The notes: a model not told the origin generated them from the sequence alone. Positions 1 to 7,464 are shown, counted from the first letter of the stretch. The stretch: 64,000 bases of DNA from Oscillospiraceae bacterium (GCA_015066175.1 SVOW01000006.1:62001-126000); one strand, 5' to 3'. Numbers and translations are program-made.

Positions 1-2
1 TT

Positions 3-1457
3 GTGGCAACATTTATCGGTTCAATAATCGGTCTGTTTGCAGGTTTTTACGCATATCCGAATGCTATTATGACGGCATATGAGGTTGTTTTCCAGCTTCC
101 TGAACTTACAATTCTTTTCCCTGTGAAACTTATCGTTTTAGGTACAGTTTTCTCTGTGGCAAGTACAACTATCGCAACATATCTTTCATGCAGAAAAGAA
201 ATGGCAGCAAAACCGTCAGACCTTATGCGTGCAAAAGCTCCCAAATCAGGCAGGCGTGTGTTGCTTGAAAAGATTCCGTTTATATGGAAGCATATGAATT
301 TCTCAGCCAAGGTTACAACGAGAAATCTTTTCAGAAATAAAAAACGTATGTTTGTAACATTCTTCGGTATAGTTGGTTGTATGGCATTGTTGCTTACAGG
401 TTTCGGCCTTAATGACTCAATTAATCAGATTCTTACTTCACAATATGGTGAAGGCGGTGTAAGTTCATTTGATGCACAGATTGCTCTGAAAAACAGCCAG
501 ATTTCTGCAAATGAAAGCGCAATTTATAACAACGTGCTTAAAAATGAAAACATCAAAGATGCAATGATGTTCTATAACAAAACAGTTGAAGGCAGCTCTG
601 AAAATTCAGATGACACTCTGAGCGTTTACCTTTGTGTGCCGCAGTCAAGCGAAAAACTTGCAGATTTTGTTGATTTCAGGTCAAGAACAACTGACGAAAA
701 GTATGAGCTTGGCAATAAAGGCGTGCTGATAACAGAAAAATTTGCCAAACGTGCAAAAGTTTCAGTAGGCGATGCAATTAACCTTAAATTCAGCGATACG
801 CTCACAGTCAAAGTTGCAGTAACAGGTATTGTTGAAAACTACGCATTCCACTATGTTTATATGTCGCCTGTTCTGTATAGTCAGATTTTCCAGGCACCTG
901 TGATGTATAACTATATGTATGCAAAATATGAAGACGGCATCAGAGGCACTGATAAAGCCGAAGATGTTGCAACTGAACTTATGAAGTATAATGATATCAA
1001 TGCAGTTGTTGATGCTGAACAGACTATCAGAACATTTGATGAATTGTTCGATTGCCTCAACCTTGTTATTGCAATCTTCATTATTTCTGCAGCACTTCTT
1101 GCATTTATAGTTCTTTATACTCTCACAAGTATCAATATCAATGAACGCAGAAGAGAAATTGCTTCTCTTAAAGTGCTCGGATTCTATGACAGAGAATCAA
1201 CTTCTTATGTAGGACGCGAAAACTATATAATCACAGCTATTGCCATTGTGGCAGGCCTTGTGTTTGGTGTTTTCCTTCACAAGATTGTTGTTGCTCAGGC
1301 AGAAGTTAACGTGGTAATGTTCGGCAGAATCATTGAACCGATGAGTTATGTTTTTGCTGTTGGTATGACGCTGGCGTTTGCTGTTATAGTTAATGTGGTA
1401 ATGCATTTTGTAATAAAACGCATTGATATGGTTGAAAGCCTTAAATCAATTGATTAA
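3..1457 (+). CDS. ABC transporter permease, FtsX/MacB type (5' end outside window)
   Basis: The reading frame is open to the left edge, so this is the C-terminal part of a larger inner-membrane permease, at least 484 residues. Visible parts are an N-terminal membrane segment, a cytoplasmic linker with basic residues (about 55-95), a membrane helix (about 112-135), a large extracytoplasmic domain (about 140-350), and three closing helices (about 355-380, 405-430, 445-470). The motif NERRREIASLKVLGF after the first of these helices is the classic FtsX-domain signature. Such permeases pair with a LolD/MacB-type ATPase for export of lipoproteins, peptides or drugs; the partner must lie to the left. 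A bidirectional terminator follows. The family is clear, the substrate is not. Confidence 0.85.
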   Translation: MATFIGSIIGLFAGFYAYPNAIMTAYEVVFQLPELTILFPVKLIVLGTVFSVASTTIATYLSCRKEMAAKPSDLMRAKAPKSGRRVLLEKIPFIWKHMNFSAKVTTRNLFRNKKRMFVTFFGIVGCMALLLTGFGLNDSINQILTSQYGEGGVSSFDAQIALKNSQISANESAIYNNVLKNENIKDAMMFYNKTVEGSSENSDDTLSVYLCVPQSSEKLADFVDFRSRTTDEKYELGNKGVLITEKFAKRAKVSVGDAINLKFSDTLTVKVAVTGIVENYAFHYVYMSPVLYSQIFQAPVMYNYMYAKYEDGIRGTDKAEDVATELMKYNDINAVVDAEQTIRTFDELFDCLNLVIAIFIISAALLAFIVLYTLTSININERRREIASLKVLGFYDRESTSYVGRENYIITAIAIVAGLVFGVFLHKIVVAQAEVNVVMFGRIIEPMSYVFAVGMTLAFAVIVNVVMHFVIKRIDMVESLKSID

Positions 1458-1469
1458 TAAACAAAATAA

Positions 1470-1499
1470 AAAACTCCGGATAAATCCGGAGTTTTTTAT
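1470..1499. terminator. Bidirectional intrinsic terminator
   Basis: A 10-bp GC-rich stem (AAACTCCGGA with TCCGGAGTTT, loop TAAA) has a T-run on the plus side and an A-run, read as T-run, on the minus side. It can end both the ABC permease transcript from the left and the minus-strand microprotein transcript from the right. Confidence 0.85.
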
Positions 1500-1545
1500 T
1501 TGTAAGTAAAGTGTTCACATTTTTTTGATTGATAAAATCAGCTGA

Positions 1546-1662
1546 TTAGCCGGCGATACCAAGGAGCCAATCAAATACCTGAGCAACGATTTCTTTTGCT
1601 TCAGCACTTGCGCCTGCCCATACAAGAATCTGTTCGATGAGATCAAAAAGCATCTGTAACAT
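1546..1662 (-). CDS. Microprotein of 38 aa, amphipathic, acidic, unknown function
   Basis: An ATG sits 7 nt behind a perfect AGGAGG (plus coordinates 1670-1675), and the frame runs 38 codons to TAA. The peptide begins MLQMLFDLIEQILVWAG and ends DWLLGIAG. It is rich in Leu, Ile, Val, Trp and Ala with regularly spaced acidic residues (net charge about -4), consistent with one or two amphipathic helices. There is no signal peptide, cysteine or double-glycine leader. Upstream there is an AT-rich stretch with a 14-bp palindrome at 1701-1714, and downstream the shared terminator. The size and strong ribosome site resemble the 39-aa ORF at 37090-37209. I do not recognise a family; small membrane-active peptide or regulatory microprotein are the options. 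Function is unknown. Confidence 0.6.
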   Translation of the reverse strand: MLQMLFDLIEQILVWAGASAEAKEIVAQVFDWLLGIAG

Positions 1663-1700
1663 TGTCTTACCTCCTTTTTTTTGAAAATATATTTTTTCTT

Positions 1701-1714
1701 GTTAATATATTAAC
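1701..1714. promoter_or_regulatory. 14-bp perfect palindrome upstream of the microprotein
   Basis: GTTAATATATTAAC is a perfect 14-bp palindrome 38 bp upstream of the microprotein start. It could be an operator for a dimeric regulator. It is AT-only apart from its ends, so chance is not excluded in such an AT-rich stretch. Confidence 0.3.
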
Positions 1715-1877
1715 ATTTTTACTATATGGAATACAATGTAAAAAAAATTAAAATAAATTAAATATTGCTTTTTTATGACTAAATTGTTAACCCGATATCG
1801 TCAGCGGTGAAAAAACAACGTATAAAAAACATTTTGTCACACAAGGTCGAAAAAAGCTTGTTTGTGCGAATCTTTTT

Positions 1878-1905
1878 TTGACAAGTATTGAAAAATAAGT
1901 AAATT
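1878..1905 (+). promoter_or_regulatory. Candidate spo0A promoter
   Basis: TTGACA (1878-1883) is followed after 16 nt by TAAATT (1900-1905), about 100 bp before the spo0A start. A near-match to the Spo0A binding box (GGTCGAAAA, one base off TGTCGAA) lies just upstream at 1846-1854, which would fit autoregulation, but both calls are weak. Confidence 0.4.
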
Positions 1906-2001
1906 TCTCTTGCAATGATTGGAAAAATATGGTAAAGTTTTGGAGAAATGGCAATAATTGCCAATTTTTGCCAATTGCATAAACTTTTCAGGAGGATAAA
2001 A

Positions 2002-2769
2002 ATGGAAAAAACGATTAAAGTGATGATTGCGGAAGAGGGAACACAGAATGGGGAGAAATACTGTGCAGCAATGAAAGAGGCCGGAATGGAAGTTGTTATG
2101 GTGCCCAAAGATGGTAACGAGGTGCTCAGAAGGCTGGAAAAAATCAATATTGATGTGCTGGTGATGGACACTTTTATGCCACATATGGATGGCCTTGGTG
2201 TGTTGCGTGAACTGAAAACAAGAAAATTTTCAAAGAAACCTGTTGTTTTTATGATTTCGGGAGTTGATAATCAACGCATTGAAAATGAAGCTCTGCAGGA
2301 AGGAGCAGATTATTATATGATAAAGCCCTTTGACAGCTATGTGCTCGCACAACGCATAAAGCAGATTGTTGATTGGGGAAACAATGGTAATTTCGTTGAA
2401 AATGAAAGGAAAGCAGAGGACCTTGAAATAACGATTTCTGAAATTATGCGTCAGATAGGAGTACCTGCTCACATCAAAGGTTATCACTACCTGAGAAAAT
2501 CTATAATTCTTGTCATAGACGATGATGAAATGATGAATTCCGTAACAAAACTTCTTTATCCTACAGTAGCGAAAGAATTCAGAACAACGCCTTCAAGAGT
2601 TGAAAGGGCAATACGCCATGCAATTGAAGTTGCCTGGGACAGAGGTGATGTTGATGTGCTGACTTCTTATTTCGGATATACAATTCAGAATTCAAGAGGT
2701 AAGCCCACAAATTCTGAATTCATTGCGATGATTGCAGATAAACTGAAACTCAGAATGAAAGCATCATAA
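2002..2769 (+). CDS. spo0A: Spo0A, master response regulator of sporulation
   Basis: Cytoplasmic phosphorelay regulator of 255 aa. The receiver domain (about 5-125) has phospho-acceptor D56 in [10 protein letters not shown], switch residue S86 and K108 in MIKPF. The C-terminal Spo0A DNA-binding domain (about 150-253) carries the family-specific HIKGYHYLR, the helix-turn-helix around [18 protein letters not shown] and the FGYTI and KPTNSEFIA motifs. The start at 2002 is chosen because AGGAGG lies 6 nt upstream; an in-frame extension to 1948 lacks one. Oddity: the acidic pair that binds Mg2+ in receivers, usually DD, is E11-E12 here. spoIVB, the usual clostridial neighbour upstream, is absent; a microprotein gene is there instead. 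Identity is very secure. Confidence 0.96.
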   Translation: MEKTIKVMIAEEGTQNGEKYCAAMKEAGMEVVMVPKDGNEVLRRLEKINIDVLVMDTFMPHMDGLGVLRELKTRKFSKKPVVFMISGVDNQRIENEALQEGADYYMIKPFDSYVLAQRIKQIVDWGNNGNFVENERKAEDLEITISEIMRQIGVPAHIKGYHYLRKSIILVIDDDEMMNSVTKLLYPTVAKEFRTTPSRVERAIRHAIEVAWDRGDVDVLTSYFGYTIQNSRGKPTNSEFIAMIADKLKLRMKAS

Positions 2770-2773
2770 AATC

Positions 2774-2836
2774 AAGTTCTCAATATCAGATTGTATAGTT
2801 AATCTATAAATAATATTTGATATTGAGAACTTTTTT
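2774..2836 (+). terminator. Intrinsic terminator of spo0A
   Basis: A 15-bp stem (2774-2788 pairing with 2818-2832, AAGTTCTCAATATCA and its complement) is followed by a T-run. The loop of about 29 nt is long, but the stem is perfect. Confidence 0.8.
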
Positions 2837-2838
2837 CC

Positions 2839-2867
2839 TTGACAAGAAGAAAGTTTTGTTTTATAAT
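2839..2867 (+). promoter_or_regulatory. Consensus sigma-A promoter of tRNA-Leu
   Basis: TTGACA (2839-2844), a 17-nt spacer and TATAAT (2862-2867) match the vegetative consensus at every position, about 48 bp before the tRNA. Confidence 0.9.
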
Positions 2868-2915
2868 AATTCGTGTTAATGCTCGCGTGTATCGCGATTA
2901 TTGCAAACAAGGTGC

Positions 2916-3002
2916 GCCGGTGTGGCGGAATAGGCAGACGCAAGGGACTTAAAATCCCTCGGTGGCAACATCGTACCGGTTCAAGTCCGGTCACCGGCAC
3001 CA
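2916..3002 (+). tRNA. tRNA-Leu (UAA anticodon)
   Basis: An 87-nt cloverleaf with acceptor stem GCCGGTG pairing with CACCGGC, the D-arm sequence TGGCGGAATAGGCAGACG, anticodon loop CTTAAAA with anticodon TAA in the stem AGGGA/TCCCT, a long variable arm typical of class II tRNAs, the T-arm GGTTCAAGTCC, and an encoded CCA. It reads UUA (and UUG by wobble). Confidence 0.97.
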
Positions 3003-3045
3003 GAAAATGACCCGCATTTGTCTATGGCAAATGCGGGTCATTTTC
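3003..3045 (+). terminator. Large perfect hairpin behind tRNA-Leu
   Basis: An 18-bp perfect inverted repeat (3003-3020 with 3028-3045, loop TCTATGG) directly abuts the CCA end. The 3' arm ends CATTTTC. It probably terminates the tRNA transcript, although the T-run is inside the stem. Confidence 0.7.
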
Positions 3046-3047
3046 AA

Positions 3048-3217
3048 CGAAATAAATCCCCTATGGGATTTGTGAAATACGCTTTGCGTGTGAAATATTG
3101 CTACGCAATGTGAAATACCTGTGGGCGTGAGTGGATTTATTTCATTTCACTTGATGCGTTAGCATCAATTTTCACAATGATCGCAGGTCATTATTTCACA
3201 TCTGAAGGATATTTCAC
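3048..3217. repeat. Hairpin array with GTGAAATA / ATTTCAC spacers
   Basis: The left half has three copies of GTGAAATA (3072-3079, 3090-3097, 3110-3117). The right half has four copies of the inverse, ATTTCAC or TTTTCAC (3144-3150, 3169-3175, 3193-3199, 3211-3217). Short hairpins fill the gaps: AATCCC/GGGATT, ACGC/GCGT, ATTGC/GCAAT, TTGATGC/GCATCAA and AATGA/TCATT, each with a 3-7 nt loop. GAAATAAATCC (3049-3059) pairs with GGATTTATTTC (3133-3143), so the left and right halves can fold on each other. The array ends just before the -35 box of the four-helix-bundle gene. It has no coding potential. It may be a structured RNA, a miniature mobile element or a protein-binding array. Confidence 0.75.
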
Positions 3218-3218
3218 T

Positions 3219-3246
3219 TTGCACTTATGAACGATTATGGTATAAT
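3219..3246 (+). promoter_or_regulatory. Extended -10 sigma-A promoter of the four-helix-bundle operon
   Basis: TTGCAC (3219-3224), a 16-nt spacer and TGGTATAAT (extended -10; TATAAT at 3241-3246) lie 25 bp before the start codon, so the leader is very short. The -35 box touches the last ATTTCAC of the hairpin array. Confidence 0.8.
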
Positions 3247-3270
3247 TTACTTAAGAAAGGCGGTGCTGAT

Positions 3271-3618
3271 ATGGCTGAATCAAAACTTCGTGAACTTTCA
3301 ACAGATTTTGCTGTTAAAATCATTAAACTCTGCGAAACCATTAAGGGCCATTATTCTCTTGTGAATCAGTTAGAAAGATCTGCTACCTCTATTGGTGCAA
3401 ACCTTCACGAAGCAAACTATGCTCACGGAAAAGCAGACTTTATCGCCAAATTGCAGATTGCTTTAAAAGAATGTTACGAAACGGAATATTGGTTAGAGTT
3501 GTTTGCTAAATCCGATATTCTCAACAGAGAAATTGCCATTGACCTCTATAATCAATGTGGCACCATTCGTCGCATGCTGATTGCCTCCATCAATACCGCA
3601 AAGGAGAATGCAAGATGA
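3271..3618 (+). CDS. Four-helix bundle protein (23S rRNA intervening-sequence protein / Avd-like family)
   Basis: Small cytoplasmic protein of 115 aa. It matches the family of standalone four-helix bundle proteins first seen in 23S rRNA intervening sequences and related to the Avd accessory protein of diversity-generating retroelements. Diagnostic parts are FAVKIIKLCETIKGHYSLVNQL, the central RSATSIGANLHEAN turn, then KADFIAKLQIALKE and YETEYWLELF, and a basic C-terminal helix. Avd proteins form barrel-like pentamers that bind nucleic acid; the function of standalone members is largely unknown. The gene has its own extended -10 promoter, sits directly behind the hairpin array and overlaps the next ORF by ATGA. 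No reverse transcriptase is visible nearby. Confidence 0.88.
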   Translation: MAESKLRELSTDFAVKIIKLCETIKGHYSLVNQLERSATSIGANLHEANYAHGKADFIAKLQIALKECYETEYWLELFAKSDILNREIAIDLYNQCGTIRRMLIASINTAKENAR

Positions 3619-4091
3619 GTGAAAATCGACTTGCCTTTCTGAAAGAATCTTTTTTTGGATTTGACATACATTTTTCTGATGATTTTTCCAACGCGATGAT
3701 CATTAATCCTGATTGGAATGAAAATATAATTGTGTATGATGATGAATACGAATTTATAGTTTGTTTTTCTTTTCAACATCGTCATTTTGAAGATGAAGAA
3801 GATGTGGTTGAGTGGATTTGTGAAATTATAAAAGGCAACAAATTAGCTATTGAATTTTTTCATAAGGAACAACGTTGTTTCGGAAGTGAAATTAAGACGA
3901 CAGAATTGCAGGATTTGTCATATGAAAAATTAGAGCAGTTTACAGGTTATTATGGTTTGACCAAATTATCAGATTTGGCTGATTCGTTTAAGGTCAGAGG
4001 TTGGGACAGTGAAAACAATTTTGATTTTACTTTTATTTGCGAAGCAAATGGTGATATCACACTCAATAAAAAATTTGTTGGTGCACTTTAA
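3615..4091 (+). CDS. Hypothetical acidic protein coupled to the four-helix-bundle gene
   Basis: I do not recognise this 158-aa protein. The start at 3615 overlaps the stop of the preceding gene (ATGA) and has AAAGGAG 8 nt upstream, so the two are probably translationally coupled; an earlier in-frame start at 3555 lies inside the first gene and is unlikely. The sequence is acidic and aromatic-rich, with an alternating pattern suggesting beta strands (NIIVYDDEYEFIVCFSFQHRHF) followed by helices around EDEEDVVEWICEIIKG, and a C-terminal strand-like FTFICEANGDITLNKKF. No signal peptide or membrane segment is seen. Immunity-like or partner-binding roles are conceivable but unproven. Confidence 0.75.
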   Translation: MSENRLAFLKESFFGFDIHFSDDFSNAMIINPDWNENIIVYDDEYEFIVCFSFQHRHFEDEEDVVEWICEIIKGNKLAIEFFHKEQRCFGSEIKTTELQDLSYEKLEQFTGYYGLTKLSDLADSFKVRGWDSENNFDFTFICEANGDITLNKKFVGAL

Positions 4092-4233
4092 GTTTTTTCT
4101 GTTAATAAAAAGGGCTGTTTTGTGGTTTTGAAACTTTTTCAATTAGTGGTATATCTTTAAACGAGAAAATTTTTGCTTGTTTTTAACAGAGTTCATAAGG
4201 ACTTGAACCGCAAAAGTACTTACTTTCAGAGTG

Positions 4234-4262
4234 TTGAATCTGTACGATGGTTATGATATAAT
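4234..4262 (+). promoter_or_regulatory. Extended -10 promoter of the ArsC/Spx-like gene, with a 90-nt leader
   Basis: TTGAAT (4234-4239), a 17-nt spacer and TGATATAAT (TATAAT at 4257-4262). The leader that follows contains a long-range inverted repeat, AAAACTTAT (about 4269-4277) with ATAAGTTTT (about 4326-4334). Nothing else recognisable lies between 4092 and 4233. Confidence 0.7.
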
Positions 4263-4361
4263 AACAGAAAACTTATTCTATGAAATCTGTATCTGCAATT
4301 ATTTACAGTTTCCGGATTTTAACAGATAAGTTTTGTTAACATTTATAAAAAGGTGATTGCT

Positions 4362-4712
4362 ATGTTGAAATTTATCTGTTACCCCAAATGCACCACTTGT
4401 CAGAAAGCAAAGAAGTGGTTGGATGACAACAAAATTGATTATGAAATCCGCGATATCAAGATAGATAATCCGACTTTTGAAGAATTGACGGAATGGTATA
4501 ATAAAAGCGGATTACCTTTAAAGAAATTTTTCAACACAAGTGGTTTGTTGTATAAATCAATGGACCTTAAAAATAAATTGCCGCAGATGAGTGAAGACGA
4601 AATGCTGAAGCTTCTTTCTACAGACGGAATGCTTGTGAAAAGACCATTGCTTATAAGAGATGATTTTGTGCTTGTCAGCTTTAAAGAAAAAGAGTGGAGT
4701 GAAAAAATCTGA
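4362..4712 (+). CDS. ArsC/Spx-family thioredoxin-fold protein
   Basis: Cytoplasmic protein of 116 aa in the arsenate reductase/Spx fold. The N-terminal CYPKCTTCQKAKKWLDDN holds a CxxC redox pair (PKCTTC), followed by the family linker YEIRDIKIDNPT, the helical insertion around LKKFFNTSG, and the C-terminal VKRPLLIRDDFVLVSFKE with the conserved Arg-Pro. The start at 4362 is preferred over GTG 4353 because the AAAAGGTG ribosome site covers 4353. It may be a thiol-dependent reductase or a Spx-like regulator; no ars operon surrounds it, and the context does not decide. It has its own promoter and leader. Confidence 0.85.
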   Translation: MLKFICYPKCTTCQKAKKWLDDNKIDYEIRDIKIDNPTFEELTEWYNKSGLPLKKFFNTSGLLYKSMDLKNKLPQMSEDEMLKLLSTDGMLVKRPLLIRDDFVLVSFKEKEWSEKI

Positions 4713-4734
4713 CCGCATATGACATTATAAGGTA

Positions 4735-4764
4735 TTGAAAAAAGTATTAATATAGTTGTATAAT
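4735..4764 (+). promoter_or_regulatory. Promoter of the DUF1295 gene
   Basis: TTGAAA (4735-4740), an 18-nt spacer and TATAAT (4759-4764), 30 bp before the start codon. Confidence 0.7.
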
Positions 4765-4794
4765 ATTTTTATTATTTAAAGGGAGTAAAGAATT

Positions 4795-5595
4795 ATGGTT
4801 TTTACACTCGAACTTCTGTGGCTGTTTGTTGCGGCTATGGTTATCAGTTCTATCGGATTTAAAAATTACGTGTGGTTTATTTCTCTTGGCTATGGTTTTT
4901 CTATCGCAGGAGAAGGAATTCTGATGCTGCTTCTTTACGGCAAACAGCTGACTATCGGCACAATTATATGCAGTGTGCTGTTTATTATTTACGGTTGCCG
5001 TCTTGGCGGATATCTTGCGGTACGTGAATTCGGCAGCAGCTCTTATAAGAAAAATATGAAAGGCGAAATAAAAGACGGCAAGTCTGTTCCTTTCGGCGTG
5101 AAAATTGCAATATGGGTTACTTGTGCTTTGCTTTATGTAACTCAGGTTTCAGGCGTTTATTACCGCCTGCACAATAACGTAAAAGACAATGTGTGTGTTT
5201 ACATAGGTGCAGGTATTATGGCTTTGGGACTTGTTCTTGAATCAGTTGCAGATGTTCAGAAGAATAAAGCAAAAAAAGTCAATCCCCGTCGTTTTGTTGA
5301 TACAGGTCTTTACAGGCTTGTGCGTTGCCCCAATTACCTTGGCGAAATGATTTTCTGGACAGGTGTTATCGTGTCAGCAATCGGGGCTGTTTCAGGCTGG
5401 CAGTGGGCAATTGTTGCTGTTGGTTACATCGGAATTATTTTCGTTATGTTCAGTGGTGCACGTCGTCTTGAAATAAGACAGAATAAAAACTACGGCAAAG
5501 ACCCCGAATATCAGAAATATGTAAAAAGTGTTCCGATTATGGTGCCGTTTATTCCTTTATACAGCGTGGAAAAATATAAATGGCTTGTTGGTTAA
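4795..5595 (+). CDS. DUF1295 / isoprenylcysteine methyltransferase-like membrane protein
   Basis: Integral membrane protein of 266 aa with about seven hydrophobic segments (for example 1-15, 24-47, 54-72, 102-120, 133-150, 180-200, 203-220). The C-terminal part has the steroid-reductase/ICMT-like signature: GLYRLVRCPNYLGEMIFWTG, then a soluble end with RRLEIRQNKNYGKDPEYQKY. Proteins of this type modify small hydrophobic substrates by reduction or methylation, but the bacterial DUF1295 branch has no assigned reaction that I can apply here. The start follows GGGAG at good spacing. It is monocistronic, between its own promoter and a strong terminator. Confidence 0.82.
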   Translation: MVFTLELLWLFVAAMVISSIGFKNYVWFISLGYGFSIAGEGILMLLLYGKQLTIGTIICSVLFIIYGCRLGGYLAVREFGSSSYKKNMKGEIKDGKSVPFGVKIAIWVTCALLYVTQVSGVYYRLHNNVKDNVCVYIGAGIMALGLVLESVADVQKNKAKKVNPRRFVDTGLYRLVRCPNYLGEMIFWTGVIVSAIGAVSGWQWAIVAVGYIGIIFVMFSGARRLEIRQNKNYGKDPEYQKYVKSVPIMVPFIPLYSVEKYKWLVG

Positions 5596-5601
5596 GATGA
5601 G

Positions 5602-5646
5602 AAAAAATACCGTTGTTACCATAAAATAACAGCGGTATTTTTTTCT
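5602..5646 (+). terminator. Intrinsic terminator
   Basis: A 14-bp stem, AAATACCGTTGTTA (5605-5618) with TAACAGCGGTATTT (5627-5640, one mismatch), followed by a T-run. Confidence 0.85.
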
Positions 5647-5754
5647 TTTCTGCATTTGGAATTTTCTGTCGACCGGTTATTTGTTTTTTCGTGTTACTTT
5701 TATGTTTAATTGTGTTGCATTTGTTAATTTTCTTTTAAAAAACACTATATGTAT

Positions 5755-5783
5755 TTTACTTTTTGGCTTTGCTGTGATAAAAT
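5755..5783 (+). promoter_or_regulatory. Candidate promoter of the HlyD-like export operon
   Basis: TTTACT (5755-5760), a 17-nt spacer and TGATAAAAT (extended -10; TAAAAT at 5778-5783), about 30 bp before the first gene of the three-gene operon. Confidence 0.5.
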
Positions 5784-5813
5784 TATAAAGTAAATAATCA
5801 GAATAGGAGGGAT

Positions 5814-7421
5814 ATGTTTATGAACAAAAAATGGAGCAAAAAGAAGAAGATTACCGTGGCAATTATTATTGTTGCAGTGTTGGCTCTTCTTGCAGCAGTT
5901 TTGTACATAACATTCAAACCTGAAGACCCGATTAAAACACAGATTGTGGACGTTACTTCAGGTGATATAACAGAAACCTTTGACACTACTGCAATTGTGC
6001 AGTCTGCAAATCAGGGAAATTTTGCAATTTTTGACGGAGTGGTAGTGGAAAGCGTTAATGTAAGAGTTGGTGACAGTATAAAGAAAGGCGATGTGCTTGC
6101 AACCTTCGATACTACTTCACTCAACACTGTTCTCAACGAAAAAAGAACAGCATATAACACAGCGCTTGATGCATACAATGATTATCTTGACAATTCATAT
6201 GCAGCATCACAGCAGCTGACTCAGCTTGAACAGCAGGCTGCAGACCTTGAAAATGAGATTATAGCTCTTGAAGCAATTGTTGCTCAGGAAAAAGAAGATT
6301 CTCAGAATGGTGCTGCACAGGAAACTCCTGCAGGCGATGTTGACGCTGCAGAGCTCGAAGAATTAAAAACAGCACTTAAAGAGCTTCTTGGTGACAATGC
6401 TCTTGCTGACAGAATCATCGAAAGACTTCTTGCAGAAAACGGCTCTGTAACACAGATGATTTCTGCAATCAAAAGTATTCTCAGTGCAGCAAGCTTTGAT
6501 ATGTCATCACTGTCATCTATGTCAATGAGTGCAAATGAACAGCTTCTCCTTGAAAAAGAACTTCAGCTTGTGCAGGTCAAAGTTCAGGCTGCTGCTCTTG
6601 CGGCACAGTCAAATGACACACTCAAGGACGTTTACAAAACAATTTCAGACAGTGCTTATGAATCATACGAATTGCTTGCAGAGCAGGTGAATGCACTCAA
6701 TGCAGGCTGGATTGCCGAAGAAGATGGCTTTGTAAGAGAAGTTAACATCAAAGCAGGCGAAACAATTACTTCTGCAAATTCAACTACACCAAGCCTTGAT
6801 ATTTCATCTATCCTTGCATCAGTCACAAGCGGTGATTATGATATTGCAAGTATTCTCGCTTCTTTCGCAGACCAGTCAAAGAAAGGTATGGTAGTTGAAT
6901 ACTATCCTCTTGAAGCAAAGTTTGAAATCAGCAAACATGATATCTCAAAAATTTATATGGACCAGAAAGTAACTGTAACTACTGCAGACGGCAAAGAATT
7001 TTCTGCTACAGTAAACTACATCAGTGCAGTTGCAGAAGGCTCAGCAGGCGGACTTGATATCAACTCAATTATGGGTTCAGCAAGCGGTGCTTCAAACACA
7101 CTTACAGCAAAAGTCGTAATTGAAGATGCAGACAGAAGTGTTATTATCGGCCTTGATGTGGATGTTACTGCAAAGCTCGAAACAAAGAAGAATGTATTGC
7201 TTATTCCTGTTGAATCAATTCAGTACGATAACGAAACAGGCTTCTATGTATTCAAATATGATGAAGAGAATAAGATAGTTGTAAAAACACCTGTTGTTGT
7301 GGGTATTTCTGATGACAAATATTACGAAGTTGTAGAAGGTCTCACAGCCTCTGATAAAATTGTAAGAGCACCTACAATGACTATGAAAGACGGGCAGAGT
7401 GCAGTTCCTGCCGAAAAATAA
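5814..7421 (+). CDS. Efflux periplasmic-adaptor-like (HlyD/MacA type) subunit
   Basis: Membrane-anchored adaptor of 535 aa. A lysine-rich N-terminus precedes one membrane anchor (about 12-35). A lipoyl/barrel-sandwich half (about 60-110, SVNVRVGDSIKKGDVLATFD) follows, then a long helical hairpin (about 110-300) with an internal serine/methionine-rich stretch, the second lipoyl half (WIAEEDGFVREVNIKAGE), and beta-barrel and membrane-proximal domains (about 360-530). In a Gram-positive it would couple the MacB-type permease and ATPase encoded next. ATG 5814 lies 4 nt after AGGAGG and ATG 5820 10 nt after; either may be used. Substrate unknown; peptide or drug export is likely. Confidence 0.88.
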   Translation: MFMNKKWSKKKKITVAIIIVAVLALLAAVLYITFKPEDPIKTQIVDVTSGDITETFDTTAIVQSANQGNFAIFDGVVVESVNVRVGDSIKKGDVLATFDTTSLNTVLNEKRTAYNTALDAYNDYLDNSYAASQQLTQLEQQAADLENEIIALEAIVAQEKEDSQNGAAQETPAGDVDAAELEELKTALKELLGDNALADRIIERLLAENGSVTQMISAIKSILSAASFDMSSLSSMSMSANEQLLLEKELQLVQVKVQAAALAAQSNDTLKDVYKTISDSAYESYELLAEQVNALNAGWIAEEDGFVREVNIKAGETITSANSTTPSLDISSILASVTSGDYDIASILASFADQSKKGMVVEYYPLEAKFEISKHDISKIYMDQKVTVTTADGKEFSATVNYISAVAEGSAGGLDINSIMGSASGASNTLTAKVVIEDADRSVIIGLDVDVTAKLETKKNVLLIPVESIQYDNETGFYVFKYDEENKIVVKTPVVVGISDDKYYEVVEGLTASDKIVRAPTMTMKDGQSAVPAEK

Positions 7422-7464
7422 CAAAAGTGCGGATTGATTGCATTACACTAAAGGAGGATAGAAC

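Noticed and set aside
1846-1854. 0A box upstream of spo0A
   Set aside because: GGTCGAAAA is one mismatch from the core heptamer; too weak to list as a separate site.
1779-2184. Minus-strand ORFs over the spo0A 5' region
   Set aside because: They are antisense to spo0A and its promoter, have no ribosome sites and resemble no family.
3271-3618. Diversity-generating retroelement based on the Avd-like gene
   Set aside because: No reverse transcriptase, template repeat or variable repeat is found in the neighbourhood.
4353-4361. GTG start of the ArsC/Spx-like gene
   Set aside because: The GTG is part of the ribosome-binding site of the ATG at 4362.
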